DNA of 64,000 nucleotides from Clostridium magnum DSM 2767. GTDB taxonomy: Bacteria; Bacillota; Clostridia; Clostridiales; Clostridiaceae. Below are positions 8,899-17,334 of the stretch, in pieces (position 1 is the stretch's first letter; each line of letters opens with the position of its first letter). The DNA is taken from the NCBI RefSeq assembly GCF_001623875.1, contig NZ_LWAE01000002.1, forward strand, positions 62,001 to 126,000. Direction: 5' to 3'. Both the position numbers and the translations under genes were made by a program. The notes below the pieces were generated by a model that made no database searches, was not told the DNA's origin, and saw only the letters and a list, made by a program, of their open reading frames with translations.

Positions 8899-9610
8899 AC
8901 TAGAAAATATGATAGAAAATACAAAAGCAGAATTAATCTTTATTAACTCAAAAGGAGAAGCCTTAGTAAATGATAAAAATTTTGCAATAGAAAATAATAC
9001 AATCTACAATGTTGAAATGCAGAGAGGAAAGCATAAGAATTTACCTAAGAGACTAAGATATTATCAAGGAAGTATAGACTTAGACTTAATAAGCAAAGGT
9101 GAAGATTATAGGGGGCTTACAAAAAGTTATATTATATTTATTTGTACATTTGATTTGTTTAATAAAGGCCGCCATAAATATACTTTTCAAAATGTATGCT
9201 TAGAAGATAATAGTATAATATTAAATGATGAGGCACAAAAAATAATATTAAATACTAAAGGAATAATGAAGGATTTAAGTGAAGAATTACTAGAATTCCT
9301 TGCATATGTAGAAGATTCAACAGATGATACAGTAAAGCATGCAAAAGGAAATCTTGTGAAAAGCATACACAAAAGAGTGCAGGAAGTTAAAAATGATATT
9401 TCAGTGGAGGTGGAGTTTATGACTTTATTGGAAAGAGATAGAGAAAAAATTGAAGAAGGAAGAGAAGTAGGAAGAGAAGAAGGAATTCTTTTGACAAAAA
9501 AAGTATTAAAGCTTTCAACTGAAGGATATACAATAAGTCAAATATCGAAAGAGTGTAATATATCAGAAGATCAAGTGAAAAAGATATTGGAACAGTATTA
9601 TAATATTTGA
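8888..9610 (+). pseudogene. Mosaic of a radical-SAM fragment and an Rpn-type PD-(D/E)XK nuclease
   Basis: Bases 8888-8977 nearly copy part of the radical SAM gene at 3430-3515 (IELENMIENTK..., with a few substitutions). At 8978 the frame passes without a stop into an Rpn/PDDEXK_2 transposase-nuclease: TIYNVEMQRGKH carries the E-x-Q catalytic strand, and DLFNKGRHKYTF and a Lys/Glu-rich tail ending in a small helix-turn-helix-like segment follow. The usual Rpn N-terminus, including the first acidic catalytic residue, is absent. The 243-codon frame is therefore a chimera and probably inactive. A second Rpn/SAM remnant pair lies at 18.8-19.05 kb. Confidence 0.78.
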
Positions 9611-9663
9611 TAAGTTAATAAATTATAGATTTAAAATTAATAATTAAAAAGCTTTGTATTAAA

Positions 9664-9701
9664 AAAATTACTGACATGGAATATTCGTCAGTAATTTTTT
9701 T
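9664..9701. terminator. Bidirectional terminator
   Basis: AAAATTACTGAC (9664-9675) pairs perfectly with GTCAGTAATTTT (9687-9698) around an 11-base loop, with A-rich 5' and T-rich 3' flanks, so it can act on both strands between the Rpn mosaic and the sigma-54 activator remnant. Confidence 0.85.
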
Positions 9702-9764
9702 GCTTGCAATTTATAGAGTTTAAAAAGTAAAAAAATTTAACCGACCATTTCATCTGATTATTTA

Positions 9765-10190
9765 CTACATCTTCTTAAGTCTACGCCATAGGGTTGTATA
9801 GCTCATTCCAAGCTCTTTTGCTACTTTAGTCTTATTACCGTTATATTTTTTTAGCGTATCCTTTATTAACTGATTTTCTATTTTTGAAATTTCTGATGTG
9901 GCATCACTTGGTTCTTCAGAGAAGGGTTGAAGAACTCTTTTTTCTGAATTATTGGGTTCTAAATCTAAAACCTGAGAGACCAAGTAGTCATCAATAATGT
10001 TATTTTCACACATCACAATAAGTCTCTCTACAATATTGTGAAGATGCCTTATATTTCCTTTATAAGGTAAACTACCAAGGGTTAGCAGGGCATCACTAGT
10101 GATTCTTATATCTGAAGCGTTGCTTGAAATAAAATGTTTAACTGGCAGTTCAACAGCCCCTTTTTTATAGACAATCTTAACTTTAAGTTA
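9765..10190 (-). pseudogene. C-terminal stub of a sigma-54-dependent activator
   Basis: Read on the minus strand, the frame begins near 10190 without a start codon. It gives VKHFISSNASDIRITSDALL, then PYKGNIRHLHNIVERLIV, which is the end of an AAA+ sigma-54 activator domain, and finally NGNKTKVAKELGMSYTTLWRRL, a Fis-type helix-turn-helix. The GAFTGA loop, both Walker motifs and any sensory domain are missing. The PrpR-like N-terminal fragment fused to the hydrogenase remnant at 16.26-16.44 kb could be another part of such a gene, but that is inference. Confidence 0.82.
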
Positions 10191-10202
10191 CAGTATAGTA
10201 TA

Positions 10203-10231
10203 TTGTTAAGAATGTAAAGCTTAGGTATAAT
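10203..10231 (+). promoter_or_regulatory. Sigma-A type promoter for the mntA-like gene
   Basis: TTGTTA (10203-10208), a 17-base spacer, then TATAAT (10226-10231), 45 bases before the start codon at 10277. Confidence 0.6.
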
Positions 10232-10276
10232 TAGGCTATACTAATCCATATATCCTTAAGGAAAGGAGTTTTTTAT

Positions 10277-10645
10277 ATGGATTCAAGAAACGTAATTAGA
10301 AATATTGCTGAGAAATATAATCTTCAATCCGTTGGAATATTTGGGAGTCGTTCTAGAGGGGACAATAGAGAAGATTCGGACTATGATATTTTTGTAATAG
10401 GTAGCTTGTCCTTAGATGAAGAATTGAAGCTAGAATCAGAACTAGAAAATCTGCTTAATGATAATGTGGATGTAGTAAAAATAAATGAAAATACTGATAA
10501 GCTATTATTAAAAAATATAGTAAATGATGCTGAAGTTATTTATAGCAAAAATAATGCCTTTGAAAATTTATATAAATTTATAGAGAGATTTTTTATAGAA
10601 AATAGTGATTTTATTCACAGGAGGGAGACTGATTTAATTGATTAA
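10277..10645 (+). CDS. mntA: MntA-type minimal nucleotidyltransferase (antitoxin-like)
   Basis: A 122-residue protein. GSRSRGDNREDSDYDIFV holds the GSxxxG and SDxD motifs of DNA polymerase beta-like minimal nucleotidyltransferases, with a third acidic residue likely in NDNVDVVKI. In MNT/HEPN toxin-antitoxin pairs this protein adenylylates the HEPN partner and neutralises it. The start is supported by AAAGGAG eight bases upstream and by a good promoter. It overlaps the following HEPN-like frame by eight bases, as in such operons, but that partner is truncated. Confidence 0.85.
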   Translation: MDSRNVIRNIAEKYNLQSVGIFGSRSRGDNREDSDYDIFVIGSLSLDEELKLESELENLLNDNVDVVKINENTDKLLLKNIVNDAEVIYSKNNAFENLYKFIERFFIENSDFIHRRETDLID

Positions 10646-10844
10646 TAGAGATAGAGTTTTAAAATTACTTAGTGATTTTAAAGAGTGGCAAATTGATTTT
10701 AAAGAGTGCTTAGATTCAATAGATATATGTGATGATAGCATTAAGAAAATACTATATCATAGTGTGAGGGCATACTTTTTAGATTTTCATATATTATGTA
10801 AGGACTATATATCTATTAGTCTATCTTCTCCAAACAGGGAGTAA
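10638..10844 (+). pseudogene. Truncated HepT-like (HEPN/DUF86) toxin
   Basis: A 68-codon frame overlapping mntA by eight bases. LYHSVRAYFLDFHILCKDYIS resembles the helical DUF86/HEPN segment, but the normal protein has about 130-140 residues and the RX4-6H RNase motif in its C-terminal half, which is absent. The frame stops two bases before the palindromic element at 10846, so insertion or deletion at that element probably removed the rest. The antitoxin is left without an active toxin. Confidence 0.68.
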
Positions 10845-10845
10845 A

Positions 10846-10971
10846 GAGCGGCTACGTCCCTGGATTCGTTCAACTAAGAATCAGGTGGGGGTTAAATGCC
10901 TAAATAGCATTTAACGGGCAAAGCCCCGGGTCGTAGACGAAACCCCATCTGATTCAAGTTTCCACTTCATA
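10846..10971 (+). repeat. Palindromic element, inverted partner of 27102-27226
   Basis: 126 bases matching the reverse complement of 27102-27226 except for one substitution and one indel. An outer stem pairs AATCAGGTGGGG with CCCCATCTGATT. Inside are GTTAAATGC-ctaaata-GCATTTAAC and a GGGC...GCCC hairpin. The 5' part reads like a protein C-terminus (GFVQLRI), and the design resembles the tnpB-side right end of IS200/IS605 elements, so I infer an orphan transposon end. It truncates the HepT-like gene. Confidence 0.75.
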
Positions 10972-11005
10972 AGATAACCTTTAGGTTGTATCGGGAGGTA
11001 ACTAT

Positions 11006-11857
11006 ATGAATATAAAAAATAAAAGTTTAATGGAGATTCATTTAGCAGTTTTTTTATTTGGCTTATCAGGTTTGTTTGGAAAATTGTTATCATTGTCATC
11101 AATAATAATTGTCCTTGGGAGAGTTTTCTTTTCAAGCATTTTTTTATTGATTATAATGATTTATCTCAAAAAAGATATAAAACTAAAACAACAAAAGCAT
11201 TATTTTTATTTGGTAGTAATGGGTGTAATTTTAGCAATCCACTGGAGCACTTTTTTTAAGTCCATACAGGTGTCTACAGTAGCAATAGGATTACTTACAT
11301 TTTCTACATTCCCTGTTTTCGTTACTTTTCTTGAACCATGTTTTTTTAAAGAGAAAATTAAGTTGTCAGATATTGTAATTGCAATTATTACATTCTTGGG
11401 TGTAGTGTTTGTTATTCCAAAGTTTGAAATGGGAAGTAATCTAACCCAAGGTGTTCTTTGGGGAATAATATCTGGTTTTACTTATGCCATTCTTTCAATG
11501 CTTAATAGAAAATATGTAAAAGAATATTCAAGTTCTGTAATTGCTTTTTATGAACAACTTGTAGCAACAATTGTATTAATTCCTTTTTTGTTTTTGCAAA
11601 AACCCGCTTTTCATATTAGAGATGTACTACTGCTAATCATATTGGGTATAATTTTTACTGGAATTTCTCACTCATTATTCATAAGTGGTTTAAAGAACAT
11701 TAAAACGCAGACGGCAGGAATTATATCAAGTCTTGAACCAGTTTATGGTATTATTTTTGCTGTTTTTTTATTAAGAGAAATACCAACTTTAAGAGAAATT
11801 TTAGGTGGAATTATTATTTTAGGCACTGTTTTTTACTCAACTATAAAATCTAAATAA
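11006..11857 (+). CDS. DMT-superfamily transporter with two EamA domains
   Basis: A 283-residue inner-membrane protein with about ten TM helices in two EamA repeats. The first contains VSTVAIGLLTFSTFPVFVTF, the second VAIGHS-like GISHSLFISGLKNIKTQTAG and a terminal LEPVYGIIFAVFLLRE, typical of DMT permeases that export amino acids or metabolites. The ATG is preceded by GGGAGG at good distance. It lies just after the palindromic element and appears to be a single-gene unit. The substrate cannot be inferred. Confidence 0.9.
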   Translation: MNIKNKSLMEIHLAVFLFGLSGLFGKLLSLSSIIIVLGRVFFSSIFLLIIMIYLKKDIKLKQQKHYFYLVVMGVILAIHWSTFFKSIQVSTVAIGLLTFSTFPVFVTFLEPCFFKEKIKLSDIVIAIITFLGVVFVIPKFEMGSNLTQGVLWGIISGFTYAILSMLNRKYVKEYSSSVIAFYEQLVATIVLIPFLFLQKPAFHIRDVLLLIILGIIFTGISHSLFISGLKNIKTQTAGIISSLEPVYGIIFAVFLLREIPTLREILGGIIILGTVFYSTIKSK

Positions 11858-11936
11858 CTCATTAAAAAATAAAATTCTAAAAATCTTTATTGTTATTTGT
11901 TTACTAAAAATCATTTTAATCAATAGACATAATGAA

Positions 11937-11966
11937 ACGGCGGCCTTGAGTTCTCAAAGCCGCCGT
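11937..11966. terminator. GC-rich terminator between convergent genes
   Basis: ACGGCGGC (11937-11944) pairs with GCCGCCGT (11959-11966), extended by a partial TTGAG/CTCAA stem. It lies between the converging EamA and PHP genes and can serve both. Confidence 0.75.
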
Positions 11967-11977
11967 AATAAGTTATA

Positions 11978-12871
11978 TTATATTAATCTTCTTTTTTCTA
12001 ATTCCTTTTGAATTTCGCACTGATCTATCATACACGTAGTTTCTCCAAGTTCTATGGATGGTTTTGTTTTTCCGTGGAAATCACTGCCGCAGGTCACCAG
12101 TAGGTTGTGTTCTCTGCCTTTCTGAAGAAAATATTTCGCAGTTTCAGCATCATGATAACTGCTGAATGCTTCAACGCCCTGTAAACCAGAATCTATCATT
12201 TCATCAAAGAGTTCAAATTGTCCTTTTAAATTATTGCCCGGATGAGCAAGTACTGTAATGCCGCCACTTTCAGCTATCAGTTTGCTCACATCTTCTAGTG
12301 AAGGATAAATGATTTCTGTATAGCATGCCTTTCCTTGAGAATAAAAGTCCCAGTAAAAGTTAACATAAGGGTTATCACTACGACTACCGCCAGACCTGTA
12401 TGGATGTAACAATTCACTTTCTTTATATCGTGAATCATTCAATAGAATTTCTGCAAACATTTCTCCGGTATAGATACCACTTTTGCTTAATTCATCCACC
12501 TGCTCTTTTTTTATATCAAATCCAAGGCTCCTTGTTAACTCTAATTTCTTAACAGAACAGGCTTTTTCTTGACGAAGAATGTTTTCTTCCAGATCACAGA
12601 ACATCACCTTTTTATAATCGATTCCGTATCCAAGAACATGCAGATTTATATCTCCATATGTGCAGTCTACTTCAATTCCATTAATGAAATGAATATTGTA
12701 TTTGCAGGCTTCTTTTCTTGCTTCATCTACTGCCTTTATACTGTTATGATCAGCAATTGCCATAATGGAAACTCCTTTGTTATGGCACATTTTCACCAGC
12801 TCAGAAGGTGAGAATTCCCCATCATCACTATAATAACTATGCATGTGCAAATCAATGAATTTGTTTATCAT
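11978..12871 (-). CDS. PHP-domain metal-dependent phosphoesterase
   Basis: A 297-residue cytoplasmic hydrolase. The N-terminal DLHMHSYYSDDGEFSPSELV is the first PHP metal motif (HxH...D), IMAIADHNS the second and GIEVDC the third; late motifs are VLAHPGN and CGSDFHGK. This is the YciV/RNase AM-like branch, which hydrolyses nucleotide or short RNA phosphoesters with a trinuclear metal centre. A ribosome site (AAAGGATG) precedes the ATG. It appears monocistronic; the natural substrate here is not known. Confidence 0.88.
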   Translation of the reverse strand: MINKFIDLHMHSYYSDDGEFSPSELVKMCHNKGVSIMAIADHNSIKAVDEARKEACKYNIHFINGIEVDCTYGDINLHVLGYGIDYKKVMFCDLEENILRQEKACSVKKLELTRSLGFDIKKEQVDELSKSGIYTGEMFAEILLNDSRYKESELLHPYRSGGSRSDNPYVNFYWDFYSQGKACYTEIIYPSLEDVSKLIAESGGITVLAHPGNNLKGQFELFDEMIDSGLQGVEAFSSYHDAETAKYFLQKGREHNLLVTCGSDFHGKTKPSIELGETTCMIDQCEIQKELEKRRLI

Positions 12872-13052
12872 GAATTTTACATCCTTTCTATAATATTATT
12901 ATAAACATCTTTTGTTATATTATGTTTTATTATAAATTTAATTTGATAAACACCCTAAAAATTTCCAAACCATTAAAAGGAAATTTAAGGTAAATATCGA
13001 ATATATAAATACAAACCAAATAATAATTTAAATGACATTAGGGAGGTATTGT

Positions 13053-13298
13053 ATGGAAAAACTCTATTATTGTTCAGAATGCAAAAGGATTATAAAAAAT
13101 GAAGGTAAGTGTGCTTACTGTGATTCAAGTGACATAAAAGAGCTTATGCTAAAAACTTCTGTAAATGTTATAGGAACTAAAACTAAAGGTAAAGTACTTA
13201 AAATTAAAGATGGGAAAGTAAATCTTATTGTTAAGGATGAAGGAAATAATAAAATAGTTAAAGAATATGAAGTGGAGCAGCTAAAAAAAGTATTATAG
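13053..13298 (+). CDS. Small zinc-ribbon protein
   Basis: An 81-residue protein beginning MEKLYYCSECKRI, with CxxC pairs at C7/C10 and, after about 12 residues, a second pair in KCAYCDSSD that would bind one zinc. The rest (KGKVLKIKDGKVNLIVKDEG) looks like a small beta barrel. The ATG at 13053 has GGGAGG seven bases upstream; an in-frame upstream ATG at 13032 lacks a site. Function unknown. The stop codon lies inside its own terminator stem. Confidence 0.75.
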   Translation: MEKLYYCSECKRIIKNEGKCAYCDSSDIKELMLKTSVNVIGTKTKGKVLKIKDGKVNLIVKDEGNNKIVKEYEVEQLKKVL

Positions 13299-13323
13299 GG
13301 GTTAATCCTCTATAATACTTTTT
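13288..13323 (+). terminator. Terminator overlapping the zinc-ribbon stop codon
   Basis: AAGTATTATAG (13288-13298, ending in the TAG stop) pairs with CTATAATACTT (13310-13320), followed by a T-run. Confidence 0.75.
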
Positions 13324-13373
13324 CATATGCTTATTCAATTGCAGCAACTCCAGATTGCAAACTAGTAAATGGA

Positions 13374-13940
13374 TTAGCTCTCTTCATAGCCGTTAACAGC
13401 TACCTCTAATTTTCCTGTCTCAGGATCTATTATCAATCCGTGGACTTTTATATCTTTAGGGATTAAAGGATGATTTTTTATTAATGTAACACTCTCTTTA
13501 ACAGATTCCTCTACAGAGTTAAAACCATGTAACCACTTCTTTATATCAATGCCTGCATTGCATAAAGTTGATATAACATCTGTAGATATGCCTCGTTCTT
13601 TTGCACTTTCTAAGGTTTTATCTGCATTTAAATTACTCATGCCACAACCATGATGACCAATTACTAAAACCTCATCTGCTTGAAATTCATAAACAGCAAC
13701 CACAATACTTCTTATTATACTTCCAAATGGATGCATTATAGAAGCACCGGCATTCTTAATAAGTTTTACATCTCCATTTTTTAGATTTAATGCTTTTGGA
13801 AGAAGCTCTGTTAATCTAGTATCCATACAGGATAAAATCACCAGCTTTTTTTTCGGCTCTTTTGATGTTTTATACTTAACATATTCTTTATTTTCTACAA
13901 AGGATTGATTATAATCTAATATTTCTTGTAACTTATTCAT
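13374..13940 (-). CDS. Beta-class carbonic anhydrase
   Basis: A 188-residue enzyme interconverting CO2 and bicarbonate. Zinc ligands are C38 in SCMDTR (with D40 and R42 as the conserved dyad), H96 and C99 in GHHGCGM; IKNAGA lies between. The length fits the short bacterial beta-CAs. ATG 13940 stands eight bases after GGAGG; an upstream TTG overlaps that ribosome site and is unlikely to be the start. Monocistronic. Confidence 0.92.
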   Translation of the reverse strand: MNKLQEILDYNQSFVENKEYVKYKTSKEPKKKLVILSCMDTRLTELLPKALNLKNGDVKLIKNAGASIMHPFGSIIRSIVVAVYEFQADEVLVIGHHGCGMSNLNADKTLESAKERGISTDVISTLCNAGIDIKKWLHGFNSVEESVKESVTLIKNHPLIPKDIKVHGLIIDPETGKLEVAVNGYEES

Positions 13941-14222
13941 AGAAACCTCCAAAAAAATTATAATATTTAAATTAATTTAGTATCTTCATACTATTGAAAT
14001 TTAGATGATAGTAATTATATCATATTTATATAATAATAGGTGGATATTTTTATTGCAGACACAGTAAATTTATACGTGATTAAAACCTTCCTTATGAGGT
14101 CTGAGTTTAGAGTAATGCAACTATAATCAAAGTTGTTGATACAAACTAAAAGAATAAATTATAATATTTCTGCCTATAGCTCCTGTAACTGTATATATAA
14201 TAAGTGAAGGGAGATGATAAAT

Positions 14223-14447
14223 ATGGCTGCAATGGCAACAAAGCTGCAGACTACACTAATAGTTAAATATGGGGATGGTGTAGATGCACTGGGAAAAGAG
14301 ATAATCAAAAATCAGAGGTTTTCAAAGGTAAAAACTACTGCAACAGAACAAAATATTTTAGATGTGTCACTGGAAATTGAAAAGCTTCTTGGAAAAACCT
14401 TAAATGAGGTTATAAGAGAAGATCAAAGCGGCATAACAAATGCTTAA
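14223..14447 (+). CDS. DUF1659-family small protein
   Basis: A 74-residue protein (MAAMATKLQTTLIVKYGDG...) of a small family in spore-forming Firmicutes, function unknown. The ATG at 14223 follows AAGGGAG at nine bases; the in-frame ATG at 14214 overlaps the ribosome site. It begins a three-gene group with DUF2922 and YvrJ-like genes, the usual neighbourhood of this family. Confidence 0.8.
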   Translation: MAAMATKLQTTLIVKYGDGVDALGKEIIKNQRFSKVKTTATEQNILDVSLEIEKLLGKTLNEVIREDQSGITNA

Positions 14448-14496
14448 TTAGTAGTTCTCAACGCTCAACTAAAATAAAAAAATGGAGGATGTGTAC

Positions 14497-14715
14497 ATGA
14501 GTAAAACCTTAGTTATGAATTTTTTAAATGAGGGCGGCAGTAAAACTGCCATAAGAGTGAATAATGTTAAAGATGGTGTAACTGAAGCAGAGGTAAGCGC
14601 TGCTATGGATGTGATAATTGCAAAGAATATATTTACAAGCACTGGAGGAGATTTAAAAGATAAAGATTCTGCAGAACTTGTAGATAAGACTTCCACTGAA
14701 TTAACGGTAAAGTAA
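14497..14715 (+). CDS. DUF2922-family small protein
   Basis: A 72-residue protein starting MSKTLVMNFLNEGGSKTAIR, matching DUF2922 in length and N-terminal pattern. GGAGG lies nine bases before ATG 14497. Residues VTEAEVSAAMDVIIAKNIF look helical. Function unknown; it sits 49 bases after the DUF1659 gene and before a terminator, so the two probably form one transcript. Confidence 0.8.
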   Translation: MSKTLVMNFLNEGGSKTAIRVNNVKDGVTEAEVSAAMDVIIAKNIFTSTGGDLKDKDSAELVDKTSTELTVK

Positions 14716-14736
14716 GCACTTTGAAGCTTTACAATG

Positions 14737-14777
14737 AGATTAGATAGGAAGTTCTTTACTATCCTATCTAATCTTTA
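14737..14777 (+). terminator. Terminator after the DUF2922 gene
   Basis: AGATTAGATAGGA (14737-14749) pairs perfectly with TCCTATCTAATCT (14762-14774), with a short T-tract. Confidence 0.8.
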
Positions 14778-14856
14778 GTTGAAGCAAAATCTTAATTCAG
14801 ATGGGGATTCTTTTACCCCAAGTTAGTCAGGTAAAAAATAAAGTAGGTGAGGCTGT

Positions 14857-14997
14857 TTGAATAATGATCTGTTGAACATGATTGGTAATGTGGGCTTTCC
14901 GATAGCTGTATCTGTATATCTACTGGTTAGGTTAGAGGCAAAGCTTGAAGTATTAACAGTCAGTATAAATAATTTGGCTAATTCAATAAAAGCTTAA
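14857..14997 (+). CDS. yvrJ: YvrJ-family small membrane protein
   Basis: A 46-residue frame with a TTG start behind GTGAGG. It reads LNNDLLNMIGNVGFPIAVSV, then YLLVRLEAKLEVLTVSI, the YvrJ pattern: one TM helix with the GFPIAV motif and a short coiled C-terminal helix. It follows the DUF1659 and DUF2922 genes, its normal neighbours, and ends at its own terminator. Function unknown. A degraded copy of its 3' end and terminator may be present near 19.13-19.20 kb. Confidence 0.8.
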   Translation: MNNDLLNMIGNVGFPIAVSVYLLVRLEAKLEVLTVSINNLANSIKA

Positions 14998-15037
14998 AAA
15001 AGTACATGTAGGACTTGGTTCCTGCATGTACTTTTTT
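14995..15037 (+). terminator. Terminator of the yvrJ gene
   Basis: AAAAAAGTACATGTAGGA pairs with TCCTGCATGTACTTTTTT around CTTGGT, with one G-T pair. Confidence 0.85.
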
Positions 15038-15115
15038 ACACCTAATTAAAGGTGGTATTTATCATAGAAGAATTTATAATAGTTTCTGCATTCTACCACA
15101 AAATTTATATCAGCA

Positions 15116-15901
15116 CTACTTTTTGGTATTACCACAAGAATCCCTAATTATCAATGGTGTATCGAATAAAACATTAGCAGTACTTTCAATATTATGATCA
15201 ATTAGATCAGAAACAAGCTGAATGCAAGATCTAGCCATTTCCTCCATGGGGATATTAACGGTAGTAAGTGGAGGAGTGCTGAACTCTGTATTTTCAACCC
15301 TACTCATACCAACTGCAATTATTTCTACATCATCTGGAACTTTAATTCCTTCCTTGTTAAATACGTGAAGTACACCTAAAGCTAAGGTATCAGAATTACA
15401 AAACAGAGATTTAGGACGATTATCTAATTTAATAAATTTCTTAGCAGCTTCCACACCACCTTCTATGGTGTTATCAGAAATTATGATATTTTCTGGTAGG
15501 ATTTCAATATTAGCAGTTCGGCAAGTTTCTATAAATCCTTTATTTCTAATATCCATTGCAAGATATGCTGATTTAGCTAATATGATAGCAGCACTTTTAT
15601 GTCCCATATCAGCAAACAATGAGGCAGCTTGCTTACCCATCTTATAGTTGTCGACATGGACTGAACAATATCTATTAGAAAAACGATTAAATAAAACCAA
15701 AGGTATTTCAGGAGTTATGCTTTCTAGATATTCCATATCTGAAACAGAGGTATTTGCAATAATTGCAGCATTGTATATATTACGATTTGTAATCCCTTTT
15801 TCCAAATGAAGAAAATCATTCTTATAGGGACAAATTACAATGTCAAAGTTGCGATTGGAATTAAAAACTTCGTTTTGAAGTCCTGTTAAAAATCTAGCCA
15901 T
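15116..15901 (-). pseudogene. LacI/GalR-type regulator lacking its DNA-binding domain
   Basis: 261 codons of the periplasmic-binding-protein-like effector domain: FARFLTGLQNEV-type start, IPLVLFNRF, VHVDNYKMGKQAASLF, SLFCNSDTLALGVL, PDDVEIIAVGMSR and PLTTVNIPMEEMA. The 60-70-residue LacI helix-turn-helix and hinge are absent; at 15901 the sequence switches to a hydrogenase fragment on the opposite strand. Whether the remaining frame is translated is unknown, but it cannot bind DNA like a LacI repressor. Confidence 0.82.
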
Positions 15902-15902
15902 T

Positions 15903-16440
15903 AAATTTTGAAGAAATAGTAGCCTTAATGGCAGCTTTTAATATAGATCCTGAAACCTGTGAGGATGCCGCGATTGAAGATGCTTCAGTTTTTGGAAGAA
16001 ACTTTGCACAAGCTGGGGGACTAACAAGTTCTATAGAGAATTATGTTAAGGAAAAAGGACTTGAGATAGAATTCAAACCAGTGAAAGCAAGTGGGTTTGA
16101 TGAGATAAAGAAGACCATGGTTATGGCTAAAGGGGGGAGACTTCAAGGAAACTTTATAGAAGGCATGATGTGTGAAGGTGGATGTATAGGAGGTCCAGCA
16201 CTGATTGGTGAAAATACTTATAATTATAAAGTTGCAGATACTGAAATATATATGCATCCATGCGATAAATTAAATGAGTTAGAAAAAATAATACCACAGC
16301 TCAAACAACAAGGAGTAACTGGAGTTGTTGCAGGTACTTTAGCCTCTACAGTAGCGATGAAGTATGGCATGAAGGTTGAAATGCTGGACACAAAAGTGCC
16401 TTCGATTAAAGGAGCGATAAAAGAGGCGGTCATAAGTTGA
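15903..16440 (+). pseudogene. Chimera of an iron hydrogenase C-terminus and a PrpR-like N-terminal fragment
   Basis: The frame is open from about 15901 (FEEIVALMAAFNIDPE). Up to about residue 105 it matches the C-terminal part of an [FeFe]-hydrogenase-like protein, including MMCEGGCIGGPA, the last H-cluster cysteine motif. It then continues as IIPQLKQQGVTGVVAGTLAS and AMKYGMKVEMLDT, which resembles the PrpR-type sensory domain of sigma-54 activators. The hydrogenase N-terminal motifs are missing and the switch occurs near 16250. A chance deletion fusing two genes is the simplest explanation; a functional protein is unlikely. Confidence 0.72.
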
Positions 16441-16573
16441 TGTGTATGACTGAAAGAAAGTAAGGGCATACAACGTAAATCCACGATAAATGAATAATTG
16501 TAATTTTATGCGTCATAATCGTATAATATGAAAACCATTTATAGAATCTCTATTTTTCTTTATAATTAATAGA

Positions 16574-17224
16574 TTATGCTTCTAAAAATTTCAAAAGAGC
16601 ATTTTTGTTTAATACGAGAATTTTTTTATATTTAGTATCAATCCATTGATATTGAGAGAATTTGTTTAAAGTTCTGCTTACCGTAACTCTACTTACACCT
16701 ACAGCCCTTCCAATATCTTCATGGGTGCAATCAATAGAACAATTAGTATATAGACTCATATTTAATAGATATTGGGTAATTCTTTTCTCTGCTGGTAAAA
16801 ATGAAATATTGTCAATTTCATTTGATAACATTCTTACCTTTTTCGATAAAAGCTCTATGAAATTCAAAGCAAGAAGTGGCTCTCTTTGAAAATATAACAT
16901 AATGTCAGATTTATTAATGTTGATGATTTCTGAATCTGAAAAAGTTTTTGCCGATGACATTCTTGGAAAGCCATCAAAAAAAGAAGCTTCTCCAAAAATT
17001 TCTCCCTTTTTATAAATTGTTAAAATTTTTTCTAAGCCATCTGGGGAATTTACAAAAGCTTGAACTCTTCCTTCTTTTAGGTAATAAAAATTTTTAGCAA
17101 TTTCTCCTTGACGATAAATTATTTGATTATTTTTAAACATCTGTGCAGGTTTTGTCTTAAAAGTTTCAAACAATTCAGTAGGAATACCTATTTTATGGCC
17201 TAAAAATAATTCCCATTTATTCAA
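16574..17224 (-). CDS. Crp/Fnr-family transcription regulator
   Basis: 216 residues: a cyclic-nucleotide-binding-type beta barrel (about 30-120: NNQIIYRQGEIAKNFYYLKE, GEIFGEASFFDG), a dimer helix and a C-terminal helix-turn-helix (about 165-195: THEDIGRAVGVSRVTVSRTL). No Cys cluster typical of Fnr is present in the N-terminus, so an iron-sulfur oxygen sensor is unlikely. Divergent from the methyltransferase at 17335; the 110-base space holds TTACAT and ATGTAA half sites 16 bases apart, a possible shared control region. Confidence 0.9.
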   Translation of the reverse strand: MNKWELFLGHKIGIPTELFETFKTKPAQMFKNNQIIYRQGEIAKNFYYLKEGRVQAFVNSPDGLEKILTIYKKGEIFGEASFFDGFPRMSSAKTFSDSEIININKSDIMLYFQREPLLALNFIELLSKKVRMLSNEIDNISFLPAEKRITQYLLNMSLYTNCSIDCTHEDIGRAVGVSRVTVSRTLNKFSQYQWIDTKYKKILVLNKNALLKFLEA

Positions 17225-17334
17225 GAAAAAATACCTCCATTTAGTAATTATTTTTTAATTGTATCATAGTTTACATTCTTCATAAAAGTTTTATGTAATA
17301 ATATAGTAAAACAATTTATGGAGGTAGCAAAAAA

